Positions 7,913 to 16,622 of a DNA stretch of 54,442 nucleotides are shown in pieces. Origin of the DNA: Zoogloea sp. GTDB taxonomy: Bacteria; Pseudomonadota; Gammaproteobacteria; Burkholderiales; Rhodocyclaceae. A model generated the notes under the pieces. It was given only the letters and a program-made list of their open reading frames with translations. It made no database searches and was not told where the DNA came from. The stretch is taken from assembly GCA_016720685.1 (NCBI GenBank), contig JADKKC010000033.1, positions 1-54,442 of the forward strand. The letters are read 5' to 3'. Position numbers and translations under genes: made by a program. The first letter of the stretch is position 1, and each line of letters starts with the position of its first letter.

Positions 7913-8752
7913 TTAGCCGAAACGTCCGGTGATGTAGTCCTCAGTCTCTTTTCGTTTGGGTTTGATGAAGATTTCGTCCGTCAAACCAAACTCGACAAGC
8001 TCACCAAGGTACATGTAGGCCGTGTAATCCGACACCCGAGCAGCCTGCTGCATGTTGTGCGTGACGATCGCGATCGTGTATTCACTCTTGAGTTCATGAA
8101 CGAGCTCTTCGACCTTGGCTGTCGATATCGGATCGAGCGCCGAAGTTGGTTCATCCAGCAGCAGTACCTCCGGCTTGACAGCAACTCCCCGCGCGATGCA
8201 CAGCCGCTGCTGCTGTCCGCCGGACAGCGACAGACCGCTCTGGTTCAACTTTCCCTTGACCTCATCCCACAAGGCGGCCTTGCGCAAGGCCCATTCAACG
8301 CGATTGTCCATGTCGGCTCGGGATAGGTTTTCGTAAAGTCGCACCCCGAAAGCGATGTTTTCGTAGATTGACATCGGAAATGGCGTCGGCTTCTGGAAGA
8401 CCATGCCAACCTTCGCACGCAGCGCGTTCACGTCCTGATCAGGACTGAGGACATTCTTTCCATTCAGGAGAATTTCGCCGGTTGCACGCTGCCCTGGGTA
8501 GAGATCGTACATCCGGTTCAGCGTGCGCAGAAGCGTTGATTTGCCACAGCCGGACGGTCCAATGAACGCCGTAACCATGCCCTCTTGAATGTCTAGATCG
8601 ATGTGCTTGAGTCCTTGGAAGGAGCCATAGAAGAAGTCAAGATTCCGAATCTTGATCTTTGGCTCCGCTCCATGGGCGACGGCCGTCGTTGCATCCTCGC
8701 GCAAATGCGAAAAGGACATTTCACGCTTTGTCGATACAGTTGATTGCATCAT
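7913..8752 (-). CDS. pstB: Phosphate ABC transporter ATP-binding protein
   Basis: PstB is the ATPase that powers high-affinity phosphate import by PstSCAB. Walker A is GPSGCGKST, the ABC signature is LSGGQQQR, Walker B is VLLLDEPTSALD, and the switch histidine is in AIVTHNMQQAARVSDYTAYM. The long insertion with AKVGMVFQKPTPFPMSIYEN is typical of PstB. Its 279 residues include roughly 25 extra N-terminal residues before the core (KIKIRNLDFFYG), so a later start is possible. It is the last gene of the operon, 7 bases after pstA, and ends at a strong terminator. phoU and phoBR are not in the window. Confidence 0.96.
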   Translation of the reverse strand: MMQSTVSTKREMSFSHLREDATTAVAHGAEPKIKIRNLDFFYGSFQGLKHIDLDIQEGMVTAFIGPSGCGKSTLLRTLNRMYDLYPGQRATGEILLNGKNVLSPDQDVNALRAKVGMVFQKPTPFPMSIYENIAFGVRLYENLSRADMDNRVEWALRKAALWDEVKGKLNQSGLSLSGGQQQRLCIARGVAVKPEVLLLDEPTSALDPISTAKVEELVHELKSEYTIAIVTHNMQQAARVSDYTAYMYLGELVEFGLTDEIFIKPKRKETEDYITGRFG

Positions 8753-8759
8753 GAGTTTC

Positions 8760-9605
8760 CTAGATCTTTTTGCGGAACATGGTACGGACGACGATGTTCA
8801 AGCATAGAACGCCGAAAGTGATAAGGATTGCCCCGCCCCAGGCGAGTGAGTTCCAGTTTTCGTAAGGGCTCATGGCAAACTGGAAAATCACAACCGGGAG
8901 GTTGGCCATCGGGCCATTCAGGTCATAACTTGTAAATTGGTTGTTTAGCGCTGTGAAAAGCAGCGGCGCCGTCTCCCCGCTAACCCGCGCGATTGCAAGG
9001 AGGATTCCCGTCAGCACGCCAGCCCTGGCCGACCGCAAAACCACGTGCAAGACAACTTTCCAGCGCGGCGCCCCAAGCGCGGAGGCGGCTTCGCGCAGAC
9101 TGCCTGGCACAAGGTTGAGCATGTTCTCGGTTGTCCGCACGACGACCGGGATGGCGATCAAAGCGAGGGCCATTGAGCCTGCCCAGCCCGAAAAATGCTG
9201 CACCTGTGCAACATAGACCGCGTAGATGAAAACCCCAATAACAATCGATGGGGCAGACAAAAGAATGTCGTTGATGAACCGCGTCGTCGGCGCCAACCAC
9301 CCCTTGCGCCCAAATTCCGACAGGTAAACTCCGGCCAGAATCCCGATCGGCGTTGCGATGAAAGTCGAAACGCCAACCATCATCAAGCTGCCGAGAATTG
9401 CGTTGAACAGGCCGCCATCGGATCCGGGCGCCGGGGTGGACTGTGTGAACAAGGACAGGCTCAATGCACCGAAACCCTTGTACAGCAACACAATCATGAT
9501 CCATGCGAGAAAGCTCATGCCGATCAGCATCGCCAACATTGAGCACATCAGCGCGACGCGGTTGGTCCGCACCCGCTTGCGGTAGAGAACTGTTGTGTCG
9601 CTCAT
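8760..9605 (-). CDS. pstA: Phosphate ABC transporter permease PstA
   Basis: PstA is one of the two membrane subunits of the phosphate importer. The 281 residues show about six membrane spans, beginning with VALMCSMLAMLIGMSFLAWI. The cytoplasmic coupling loop EAASALGAPRWKVVLHVVL is the EAA motif that contacts PstB. Its ATG shares one base with the pstC TGA (TGATG), indicating coupled translation. pstB follows 7 bases downstream. Confidence 0.95.
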   Translation of the reverse strand: MSDTTVLYRKRVRTNRVALMCSMLAMLIGMSFLAWIMIVLLYKGFGALSLSLFTQSTPAPGSDGGLFNAILGSLMMVGVSTFIATPIGILAGVYLSEFGRKGWLAPTTRFINDILLSAPSIVIGVFIYAVYVAQVQHFSGWAGSMALALIAIPVVVRTTENMLNLVPGSLREAASALGAPRWKVVLHVVLRSARAGVLTGILLAIARVSGETAPLLFTALNNQFTSYDLNGPMANLPVVIFQFAMSPYENWNSLAWGGAILITFGVLCLNIVVRTMFRKKI

Positions 9606-10651
9606 CAGGTTTTCTCCCCTTCACTGCGGCCCAGACGCATGAGCAGGATCTTGGATAGCGCCAGCACGACAAAGGTCACAAAAAACAGGATCAGGCCCAG
9701 AGCGATCAACGAAGACACATGCAGATCGGACGCAGCCTCGGCGAACTCGTTGGCCAACGTTGAAGCTATGCTGTTGCCCGCCTCATAAAGTGACGGACTG
9801 ATTCGGTGGGCGTTGCCGATGACAAAGGTCACCGCCATCGTTTCTCCAAGAGCGCGTCCAAGACCCAACATAACGCCACCGATCACGCCAACCCGGGTGT
9901 AGGGCAACACGATGTTCCAGACAACTTCCCAAGTCGTCGCACCAAGCCCGTAGGCGGACTCTTTGAGGATGCCCGGCACCACTTCGAATACATCCCGCAT
10001 CACCGATGCGATGAACGGGATCACCATGACAGACAGAATCAAGCCGGCCGAGAGGATGCCTATCCCGTTTTTCGGGCCTTGAAACAGCGCCCCTATAAAA
10101 GGCAAGTTGCCGAGAGTCATCGACAGAACGGGCTGGATGTAGTCGGCAAAGAGCGGCGCGAACACAAAGAGGCCCCACATCCCGTAGATGATGCTGGGTA
10201 CGGCCGCCAAAAGCTCAACAGCGATGCCGAGAGGCCCGCGCAGGACAGGAGGGCAAAGTTCAGTCAGGAAAATCGCGATCCCGAAACTGACTGGTATGGC
10301 TACAACCAAAGCGATGACTGAAGTACTCAGCGTGCCATAGACGGAAATCAGTCCGCCAAATTTATCCGCCACCGGATTCCATTCGGCGCTAAAAGGAAAG
10401 CCGGCGCCGAACTCCTGCAACGCCGGCCAGGCGCCGTACAGCAGGGAAGCAATGATGGCCGCAAGAATCGCCAAGACAGAGAATGCAAAAAAACGAGTGA
10501 CCTGATGGAACAGCGCATCCTGTAATCGCTGAACCCGCATTCGATCACGCGGCGGTTCCGGCAGCATGGGGCCAGAGTCGGCATTCGCAAGACCGAGTGC
10601 GCCCCTACCGGGCACAGCGCCTGATCCGAGTGCAGTACTTTGGGTTGACAT
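9605..10651 (-). CDS. pstC: Phosphate ABC transporter permease PstC
   Basis: PstC is the second membrane subunit and pairs with PstA. The 348 residues carry a cytoplasmic N-terminal stretch of about 45 residues, then several membrane spans (FFAFSVLAILAAIIASLLYG first). The EAA-type coupling loop is ESAYGLGATTWEVVWNIVL. The stop overlaps the pstA start by one base. About 95 bases separate it from pstS. That gap contains only a weak inverted repeat (ggttct/agaacc), which may lower permease expression relative to the binding protein. Confidence 0.95.
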   Translation of the reverse strand: MSTQSTALGSGAVPGRGALGLANADSGPMLPEPPRDRMRVQRLQDALFHQVTRFFAFSVLAILAAIIASLLYGAWPALQEFGAGFPFSAEWNPVADKFGGLISVYGTLSTSVIALVVAIPVSFGIAIFLTELCPPVLRGPLGIAVELLAAVPSIIYGMWGLFVFAPLFADYIQPVLSMTLGNLPFIGALFQGPKNGIGILSAGLILSVMVIPFIASVMRDVFEVVPGILKESAYGLGATTWEVVWNIVLPYTRVGVIGGVMLGLGRALGETMAVTFVIGNAHRISPSLYEAGNSIASTLANEFAEAASDLHVSSLIALGLILFFVTFVVLALSKILLMRLGRSEGEKT

Positions 10652-10746
10652 TACGGCTCACCGTTTGATTAAACCAAATAAGAAACTACGGATGGACGTG
10701 CGACCTGGTTCTGACGCCCACCCACCCGTGCTGAAAAAGAACCGAT

Positions 10747-11784
10747 TTACTTCAGGATCGGCTGACCCGAAGCATCCTTGAGGGAGGCACGCCAAGCGGT
10801 GTCGATCTGCTTAACCAAAGCAGGCGGCAGCGGAACGTAGTCAAGATCCTGGGCGATTTTCTGGCCGTTCTTGAACGCCCAGTCGAAGAACTTCAGCACT
10901 TCGGCTCCCTTGGCCACGTCGGCCTGAACCTTGTGCATCAGCACGAAACTGGCACCGGTAATCGGCCAGCTGGTCTTGCCCGGCTGCTCGGTAAGGATCT
11001 CCCCAAAACCCGGAGCCTTGCTCCATTCGGCATAAGCCGCAGCCGCCTGGAAGGTCAAATCGTCAGGCTGAACGTACTCACCAGCCTTGTTCTTTAGGGC
11101 CAGGTGACTCATCTTGTTCTTCTTTGCATAGGCGTACTCAACGTAGCCAATACCGCCCTTGATACGCTGTACGTAAGACGCAACACCTTCGTTGCCCTTG
11201 CCGCCCACGCCTTCCGGCCACTGCACAGCAGTACCCGCGCCTACCTTGTCTTTCCACTCAACACTGACCTTCGACAGATAGTTGGTGAACAAGAAGGTGG
11301 TGCCCGAACCGTCAGCACGACGCACGACCGTGATGTTCTCGTCCGGCAGTTTTACGCCTGAGTTCAGGGCAACGATGGCCGGATCATTCCATTTCTTGAT
11401 CTTGCCCATGTAGATGTCGGCCAGCACACCACCATCGAGGCGCATTTGGCCAGGCGTAACACCCTCGAGGTTTACAACGGGCACAACGCCGCCGATCACC
11501 GCCGGGAACTGCACCAACCCATCCTTCTCCAGGTCTTCCGCCTTCAGCGGCATGTCGGACGCACCGAAATCAACCGTCCGGGCCTTGATCTGCTTGATAC
11601 CGCCACCGGAACCGATGGACTGGTAATTGAGACCTGCACCGGTCTTGGCTTTGTACACCTCGGCCCACTTGGAATAGATCGGGTACGGGAAGGTCGCCCC
11701 GGCACCGGTAATATCAGCCGCCTGAGCGACAGCGGCGCCACTCAGAGCAACAGCGAACGAACAGGCGCGAATGAAACCTTGCAT
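10747..11784 (-). CDS. pstS: Phosphate-binding periplasmic protein PstS
   Basis: PstS captures phosphate in the periplasm and delivers it to PstCA. The ATG at 11784 has GGAG six bases upstream and opens a clean signal peptide (MQGFIRACSFAVALSGAAVA, cleaved near AQA-ADITG). The mature N-terminus ITGAGATFPYPIYSKW and the motifs GSGGGIKQI, VVRRADGSGTTFLFTNYL and WPITGASFVLM are family hallmarks. The protein has 345 residues. In-frame starts further upstream would run into the preceding terminator. A candidate Pho box and -10 element lie about 100-130 bases upstream, so phosphate starvation control by PhoB is likely. Confidence 0.95.
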   Translation of the reverse strand: MQGFIRACSFAVALSGAAVAQAADITGAGATFPYPIYSKWAEVYKAKTGAGLNYQSIGSGGGIKQIKARTVDFGASDMPLKAEDLEKDGLVQFPAVIGGVVPVVNLEGVTPGQMRLDGGVLADIYMGKIKKWNDPAIVALNSGVKLPDENITVVRRADGSGTTFLFTNYLSKVSVEWKDKVGAGTAVQWPEGVGGKGNEGVASYVQRIKGGIGYVEYAYAKKNKMSHLALKNKAGEYVQPDDLTFQAAAAYAEWSKAPGFGEILTEQPGKTSWPITGASFVLMHKVQADVAKGAEVLKFFDWAFKNGQKIAQDLDYVPLPPALVKQIDTAWRASLKDASGQPILK

Positions 11785-11833
11785 GAATTTCTCCATTTCA
11801 GAGTGGCCCGCGGAAAATCCGGCGGATAGCCCA

Positions 11834-11880
11834 CAAAAAAAACCGGCGTCAGGCTGCTCGAAACAGCACTGCACCGGTTT
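11834..11880 (-). terminator. Terminator-like hairpin between glmM and pstS
   Basis: On the minus strand AAACCGG pairs with CCGGTTT across an inner stem built from cagtgctg and cagcctg with one bulge. Eight T follow. It lies about 54 bases after the glmM stop and can end that operon. Because the candidate pstS promoter lies upstream of it (-10 at 11883-11888), the same hairpin would also be at the 5' end of the pstS transcript. Confidence 0.75.
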
Positions 11881-11882
11881 GA

Positions 11883-11916
11883 ATTCTACTTTTGGAAAAT
11901 TTCAGATTTGTTACAT
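11883..11916 (-). promoter_or_regulatory. Candidate Pho box and -10 element for pstSCAB
   Basis: On the minus strand ATGTAAC (11910-11916), four bases, then CTGAAAT (11899-11905) resemble the tandem CTGTCAT-type PhoB repeats with an 11-base period (matching four and five of seven positions). Ten bases downstream lies TAGAAT (11883-11888), a good -10 hexamer. The geometry is right for a PhoB-dependent promoter in which the Pho box replaces the -35. Confidence 0.5.
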
Positions 11917-11933
11917 ATCGCACCGCAGCAAAA

Positions 11934-13286
11934 CTAAACTGCGGCGGCCCTTACAACCTCAGCAAGACCATGGGCAATACGATCCACCATAACCGCGTCG
12001 CTTCCTTCGACCATGACCCGCAGCAATGGCTCAGTTCCAGAGGGCCTCAGCAGCACCCGCCCCTTGTCCGCAAGCTCGCGCGTCGCGCCCTCGACGGCCT
12101 CGGAAATCGCCGCGTTGCCCGACCACGCAAAGCCGGGCTTGATCGGAACATTGACCAGCTTTTGTGGGTAAAAGACCAAGTCTGCGCACATCGCGTCTAG
12201 TGTGGTGTTTTGCTTGCGCAAAGCCGCCAGCACCTGTAGGCCGGCGATGATCCCGTCACCCGTCGTGTGACGATCAAGGCAGATGATGTGGCCAGAGTTT
12301 TCACCACCCAGCTTCCAGCCCTTCTCATGCATGAGTTCAAGCACGTAACGATCACCAACCTTGGCCCGTGCAAACGGCAGACCGAGACGTGCGACCGCGT
12401 GCTCGAAGCCCAGGTTACTCATCAGCGTTCCAACGACGCCGTTAGCGCCCCCTTCCGCCTTGGCTGCCCTGGCGATAACGTAGAGAAGCTTGTCGCCATC
12501 GTAGATCTCGCCCTTGGCATCCACCATGACGATGCGATCGCCATCGCCATCCAGGGCGATGCCGAGATCCGCACCACTTTTCAGCACGGCATCGCGAATG
12601 CTCTGCGGAGACGTGGCTCCCACCTTATCGTTGATGTTGGTTCCATTGGGTTCGGCACCAACCAGAACAAGCTCAGCCCCAAGCTCGTGAAACACCTTGG
12701 GTGCAACCATGTAGGCCGCACCATGGGCGCAATCAAGGGCAATTTTCATGCCGCGCAGATCGAGCTCGTTAGGAAAAGTATTCTTGCAGAACTCGACATA
12801 ACGCCCGCGGGCATCGTCAATTCGCTGTGCCTTGCCAAGCCGGGAAGAAGGCTCGCAGCCCATTGGCTCATCAAGCCGGGCCTCGATTTCCAGTTCGACG
12901 AAATCAGGCAACTTGGTTCCGGCTGCAGAAAAAAACTTGATGCCGTTATCCTGAAACGGGTTGTGCGACGCAGAAATTACGACCCCCACCTGCAGGCGCA
13001 GTGCACGGGTAAGGTAAGCAATGGCCGGCGTCGGCAAGGGTCCTGCAAGGTATACGTCGACGCCTGCCGCTGAGAACCCCGCCTCCAGCGCCGACTCGAG
13101 CATATAGCCAGAAATCCGCGTGTCCTTGCCGATGATCACGGCCGGACGTTCGCCAGGACGCAGATGGTCATCGGCAATCAAGGTCTTGCCTGCGGCATAA
13201 CCAAGACGCAGACAGAAATCGGGCGTGATGGGCGCCTCACCGACACAACCACGCACACCATCCGTTCCAAAATAACGTCTAGACAT
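11934..13286 (-). CDS. glmM: Phosphoglucosamine mutase
   Basis: GlmM converts glucosamine 6-phosphate to glucosamine 1-phosphate for UDP-GlcNAc, peptidoglycan and lipopolysaccharide. It opens with RYFGTDGVRG. The phosphoserine loop is VVISASHNPFQDNGIKFF, the metal loop is ALDGDGDRIVMVD, the sugar-binding loop is GGENSGHIIC, and the phosphate-binding loop is LLRPSGTEPLLRVMVEG. The 450-residue length is normal. It follows folP by 32 bases in the ftsH-folP-glmM order common to proteobacteria and ends before the hairpin at 11834-11880. Confidence 0.97.
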   Translation of the reverse strand: MSRRYFGTDGVRGCVGEAPITPDFCLRLGYAAGKTLIADDHLRPGERPAVIIGKDTRISGYMLESALEAGFSAAGVDVYLAGPLPTPAIAYLTRALRLQVGVVISASHNPFQDNGIKFFSAAGTKLPDFVELEIEARLDEPMGCEPSSRLGKAQRIDDARGRYVEFCKNTFPNELDLRGMKIALDCAHGAAYMVAPKVFHELGAELVLVGAEPNGTNINDKVGATSPQSIRDAVLKSGADLGIALDGDGDRIVMVDAKGEIYDGDKLLYVIARAAKAEGGANGVVGTLMSNLGFEHAVARLGLPFARAKVGDRYVLELMHEKGWKLGGENSGHIICLDRHTTGDGIIAGLQVLAALRKQNTTLDAMCADLVFYPQKLVNVPIKPGFAWSGNAAISEAVEGATRELADKGRVLLRPSGTEPLLRVMVEGSDAVMVDRIAHGLAEVVRAAAV

Positions 13287-13318
13287 TTTCCCCTCGCACT
13301 AAGACTCGTTTCATTAAT

Positions 13319-14173
13319 TCAGCATTTTGCCGCAACCAGCTCGGCAGGGTCGGCTTCAAGCGCTGCCCACAAGCGCAAAACATCACGAGTGACTCCAACG
13401 TCATGGGTGCGAATAACGTTTGCACCACGCTGGACGGCCAAAAGTGCGGCGGCGGCGCCAGCGACAACGCGCTCGCTCACATCCCGGCCAGTGATCGCCC
13501 CGAGCATCGTCTTTCTCGACATCCCCACCAGCACGGGATAGCCCGCAGCACCAAATGCATCCAACTGCCTTAGCAAGGCCAGATTGTGCTCAAGCGTCTT
13601 TCCGAATCCGAAACCGGGATCGATCAGAATGCGATCAGCTGACACTCCATAGGCAAGCAGGGCCTTCACCCTGTCGTCGAGAAAGGCCATCACCTCGGCA
13701 AGCACGTCGCCATACTGCGGTGCACGCTGCATCGTACCGGGCTCGCCTTTCATATGCATGACGCACAGAGCTGCAGAACTGGCACCAACGGCCTCCAGAG
13801 CGCCAGGCTGGCGAAAGGACGCTATGTCATTCATCAGATCTGCGCCAGCACGCAGCGACTCACGCATCACAGCCGGCTTTACGGTATCGACCGACAACGG
13901 GACTCCAAAGCCGGACAGCGCTTCGACAAGGGGAATCACCCGATCGAGCTCTTGCTGTTCCGACACGGGCATTGCGCCCGGACGTGAAGACTCGCCGCCA
14001 ATATCAAGGAGATCGGCCCCCTCCTCCACCGCTCGCTCCGCAGAACGGAGCGCCGCATTGAGACTGGCGCAACCATCACCGGAAAAGGAATCATTCGTTA
14101 CGTTGATGATCGCCATGATCTTTGGCCGAGAAAGATCAAGACGGAAACGGCCACACAAAAGAGTTCCGGACAT
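13319..14173 (-). CDS. folP: Dihydropteroate synthase
   Basis: FolP joins p-aminobenzoate to 6-hydroxymethyl-dihydropterin diphosphate in folate synthesis and is the sulfonamide target. The TIM-barrel signature motifs are IINVTNDSFSGDG near residue 22, LLDIGGESSRPGA, and DPGFGFGKTLEHNLALL with GMSRKTMLG nearer the C-terminus. The 284 residues are typical. The ATG at 14173 is preceded by the ftsH terminator-like hairpin, so expression may be set apart from ftsH. Confidence 0.96.
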   Translation of the reverse strand: MSGTLLCGRFRLDLSRPKIMAIINVTNDSFSGDGCASLNAALRSAERAVEEGADLLDIGGESSRPGAMPVSEQQELDRVIPLVEALSGFGVPLSVDTVKPAVMRESLRAGADLMNDIASFRQPGALEAVGASSAALCVMHMKGEPGTMQRAPQYGDVLAEVMAFLDDRVKALLAYGVSADRILIDPGFGFGKTLEHNLALLRQLDAFGAAGYPVLVGMSRKTMLGAITGRDVSERVVAGAAAALLAVQRGANVIRTHDVGVTRDVLRLWAALEADPAELVAAKC

Positions 14174-14184
14174 AATGGAAAGCT

Positions 14185-14218
14185 CAAAACGAAAGAGGGC
14201 CGGCTGAAAAGCCGGCCC
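14185..14218 (-). terminator. Intrinsic terminator between ftsH and folP
   Basis: The stem gggccggc (14197-14204) with gccggccc (14211-14218) is perfect. On the minus strand it is followed by TCTTTCGTTTT. It lies about 22 bases after the ftsH stop and should reduce read-through into folP. Confidence 0.75.
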
Positions 14219-14240
14219 CTTGAATAATCAACTCAATGAA

Positions 14241-16133
14241 TCAAGCAGCGGGAGCAGTCGCTGTTGGCGCCGCGCCTGGCGAGTCGTCACTCGGGCGACG
14301 CGGCGGCTGCGAAGAGGGCTTGGGGGCGCGAGGAGGCTTTCCGGCCATGATGTCGTTAATCTGATCAGCATCAATGGTCTCCAGCTCCAGAAGAGCTGCA
14401 GTCATTGCCTCAACCTTGTCGCGCCTCTCCTCGATCAGGCGACGCGCCAGCGCGTATTGCTGAGCAAGAATGCGGCGAATCTCTGCATCCACCTTTTGCA
14501 GGGTTGCTTCCGACATATTCTTGTGCGTCGTAACAGACCGCCCAAGGAAAACTTCGCCCTCTTCTTCGCCGTAGACCATCGGCCCAAGATTGTCGGACAT
14601 GCCCCACTGGGTCACCATCCGGCGAGCCAGGTCGGTCGCACGCTGAAAATCGTTCGAAGCACCGGTAGTCATCTGGTTCATGAAAATCTCTTCGGCGATC
14701 CGGCCACCGAAAAGCACCGCGATAGTCTGAAGCAAACGCTCCCTGTCCTGGCTGTAGCGATCCTGCTCAGGAAGCTGCATCGTGACGCCCAAAGCTCGCC
14801 CACGCGGAATAATCGTAACCTTGTGGACTGGGTCGGTCTTGGTCAGACATTTGGCGACAACCGCGTGGCCCGACTCGTGGTACGCGGTGTTACGACGCTC
14901 TTCCTCAGGCATGACCATGGAACGACGCTCCGCGCCCATCATGATCTTGTCCTTCGCGCGCTCAAAGTCATCCATATCCACAAGACGCTTGTTACCCCGA
15001 GCTGCGAACAGGGCCGCTTCATTCACAAGGTTGGCGAGATCGGCGCCAGCGAACCCAGGGCAGCCACGCGCCAGAATCATGGCATCAACGTCAGGCGCAA
15101 TGGGCACCTTGCGCATGTGCACGCGCAGGATCTGCTCACGCCCACGAATGTCGGGCAGGGGAACGACTACCTGACGGTCGAAACGGCCCGGACGCAGCAG
15201 GGCCGGATCAAGCACATCGGGCCGGTTGGTCGCTGCGATCACGATGACACCGGACACACCTTCAAATCCGTCCATTTCGACAAGCAACTGGTTGAGGGTT
15301 TGCTCACGCTCGTCATTGCCTCCGCCGAGACCCGCACCACGCTGCCGGCCAACCGCATCGATTTCATCGATAAAAATAATGCACGGAGCCTGCTTCTTGG
15401 CCTGCTCGAACATGTCACGTACGCGGGCCGCGCCAACGCCGACAAACATTTCTACGAAATCGGAACCCGAAATCGAGAAGAACGGCACTTTCGCCTCACC
15501 TGCAATGGCCTTGGCGAGCAGCGTTTTGCCGGTACCCGGCGAGCCGACCATCAACACACCCTTGGGGATGTGCCCGCCAAGCTTCTGGAACTTGGTCGGA
15601 TCACGCAGGAACTCTACAAGTTCGCCAACCTCTTCCTTGGCCTCATCACAGCCGGCCACGTCGGCGAAGGTCACCGTGTTTGCCGTATCGTCGAGCATCT
15701 TGGCTTTGGACTTGCCAAAGGAAAATGCACCGCCGCGCCCGCCACCCTGCATCTGGCGCATGAAGAAGACCCACACGCCAATCAAGAGAACCATCGGAAA
15801 CCACGACACGAATATGTTCATCAGGAAGGATTGCTCCTCCTCTGGCTTCGCAGCCGTGACCTTTACGCCATAGCGCATCAGGTCACCGACCATCCAGATG
15901 TCCTGCACGCCGGGGGTGTAGACCGTGATCTGCCGGCCATCCTGCGTCGAAGCACGCACTGTCCGCCCATCGACGATAGCCTTGGCGATCTTGCCTTGCT
16001 TCGCGTCCTCCATAAACTGCGAGTACTCGACCGAGTTCTGGGCGGCCTGACGGTTGTTGAACTGGTTGAATACAGTCATCAGCACAACGCCGATCACCAA
16101 CCAGATCGCAAGATTCTTGAATAAATTGTTCAA
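14241..16133 (-). CDS. ftsH: ATP-dependent zinc metalloprotease FtsH
   Basis: FtsH is the membrane-anchored AAA+ protease that removes misassembled membrane proteins and regulatory substrates such as sigma-32 and LpxC. The TTG at 16133 is the likely start (630 residues), because AAGGA lies six bases upstream and homologues begin at NNLFKNLAIW. The first membrane span follows directly, and a second is near LMNIFVSWFPMVLLIGVWVF. Walker A is GSPGTGKT, Walker B is IIFIDEIDAVG, the second region of homology is ATNRPDVLDPALLRPGRFDR, and the zinc motif is HESGH. The C-terminal tail is rich in Pro and Ala. A sigma-70-type promoter lies at 16179-16207. Confidence 0.96.
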   Translation of the reverse strand: MNNLFKNLAIWLVIGVVLMTVFNQFNNRQAAQNSVEYSQFMEDAKQGKIAKAIVDGRTVRASTQDGRQITVYTPGVQDIWMVGDLMRYGVKVTAAKPEEEQSFLMNIFVSWFPMVLLIGVWVFFMRQMQGGGRGGAFSFGKSKAKMLDDTANTVTFADVAGCDEAKEEVGELVEFLRDPTKFQKLGGHIPKGVLMVGSPGTGKTLLAKAIAGEAKVPFFSISGSDFVEMFVGVGAARVRDMFEQAKKQAPCIIFIDEIDAVGRQRGAGLGGGNDEREQTLNQLLVEMDGFEGVSGVIVIAATNRPDVLDPALLRPGRFDRQVVVPLPDIRGREQILRVHMRKVPIAPDVDAMILARGCPGFAGADLANLVNEAALFAARGNKRLVDMDDFERAKDKIMMGAERRSMVMPEEERRNTAYHESGHAVVAKCLTKTDPVHKVTIIPRGRALGVTMQLPEQDRYSQDRERLLQTIAVLFGGRIAEEIFMNQMTTGASNDFQRATDLARRMVTQWGMSDNLGPMVYGEEEGEVFLGRSVTTHKNMSEATLQKVDAEIRRILAQQYALARRLIEERRDKVEAMTAALLELETIDADQINDIMAGKPPRAPKPSSQPPRRPSDDSPGAAPTATAPAA

Positions 16134-16178
16134 CGCGATTCCTTGAAGGCCCGACAGGGGCCATAGCATAGTGGACCG

Positions 16179-16207
16179 ATTCTAAGTCCGATCGTTCGGC
16201 GGATCAA
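16179..16207 (-). promoter_or_regulatory. Predicted sigma-70 promoter for ftsH
   Basis: On the minus strand TTGATC (16202-16207) and TAGAAT (16179-16184) are separated by 17 bases, placing the start near 16172 with a leader of about 40 bases. No heat-shock (sigma-32) sequence is apparent here, although ftsH is heat-inducible in some bacteria. Confidence 0.6.
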
Positions 16208-16622
16208 ATCATCCTCACGATAGTAAATATCAATCGCAAAAAAGCCCCAAAAAGTCGCTACCTCCGCTCGACGCGAGGGAGCTTGCGGCAAGCAGCTGTC
16301 CTGCCATGACCGCCGGGATTCTGAGTGACACTGTGCGCGATGCCGGCTTTGAACCCCAGAGAGAAATTGAAACGGCAGAAAATCGTAAAAAAGCACACTG
16401 ACTGGCCTATCCGGGATACATGCAGGCAAGTAACCGAACTACAGGGCCTGACTTTAATACCGTGGGCAAGGCACGTTGCCGCTGGGCCGAGCAGGTCTGG
16501 ACGGCCAGATTGTGCCCACAGCGGGGCACCCTGGCCTCAACACGCTCGAAGCCGATATCGCATAAGAGCCAGGATGATCTTTGATGGAACACACTTTTCA
16601 GGTCTGCCGTGGATCAGCAACA
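16208..16622. other. Unassigned interval between rlmE and ftsH
   Basis: About 415 bases without a supported gene separate rlmE from the ftsH promoter, although these genes usually adjoin. Open frames of 60-127 codons exist on both strands, but none resembles a protein I know or has a convincing ribosome binding site. Short inverted repeats occur (gcttgc/gcaagc at 16281-16293, gtgccc/ggggcac at 16511-16528). It could be a decayed gene, a small RNA locus or plain spacer. Confidence 0.5.

Noticed and set aside
14220..16124. 634-codon plus-strand frame opposite ftsH
   Set aside because: It is the antisense of ftsH, which has all AAA+ and zinc motifs. The translation resembles no known family.
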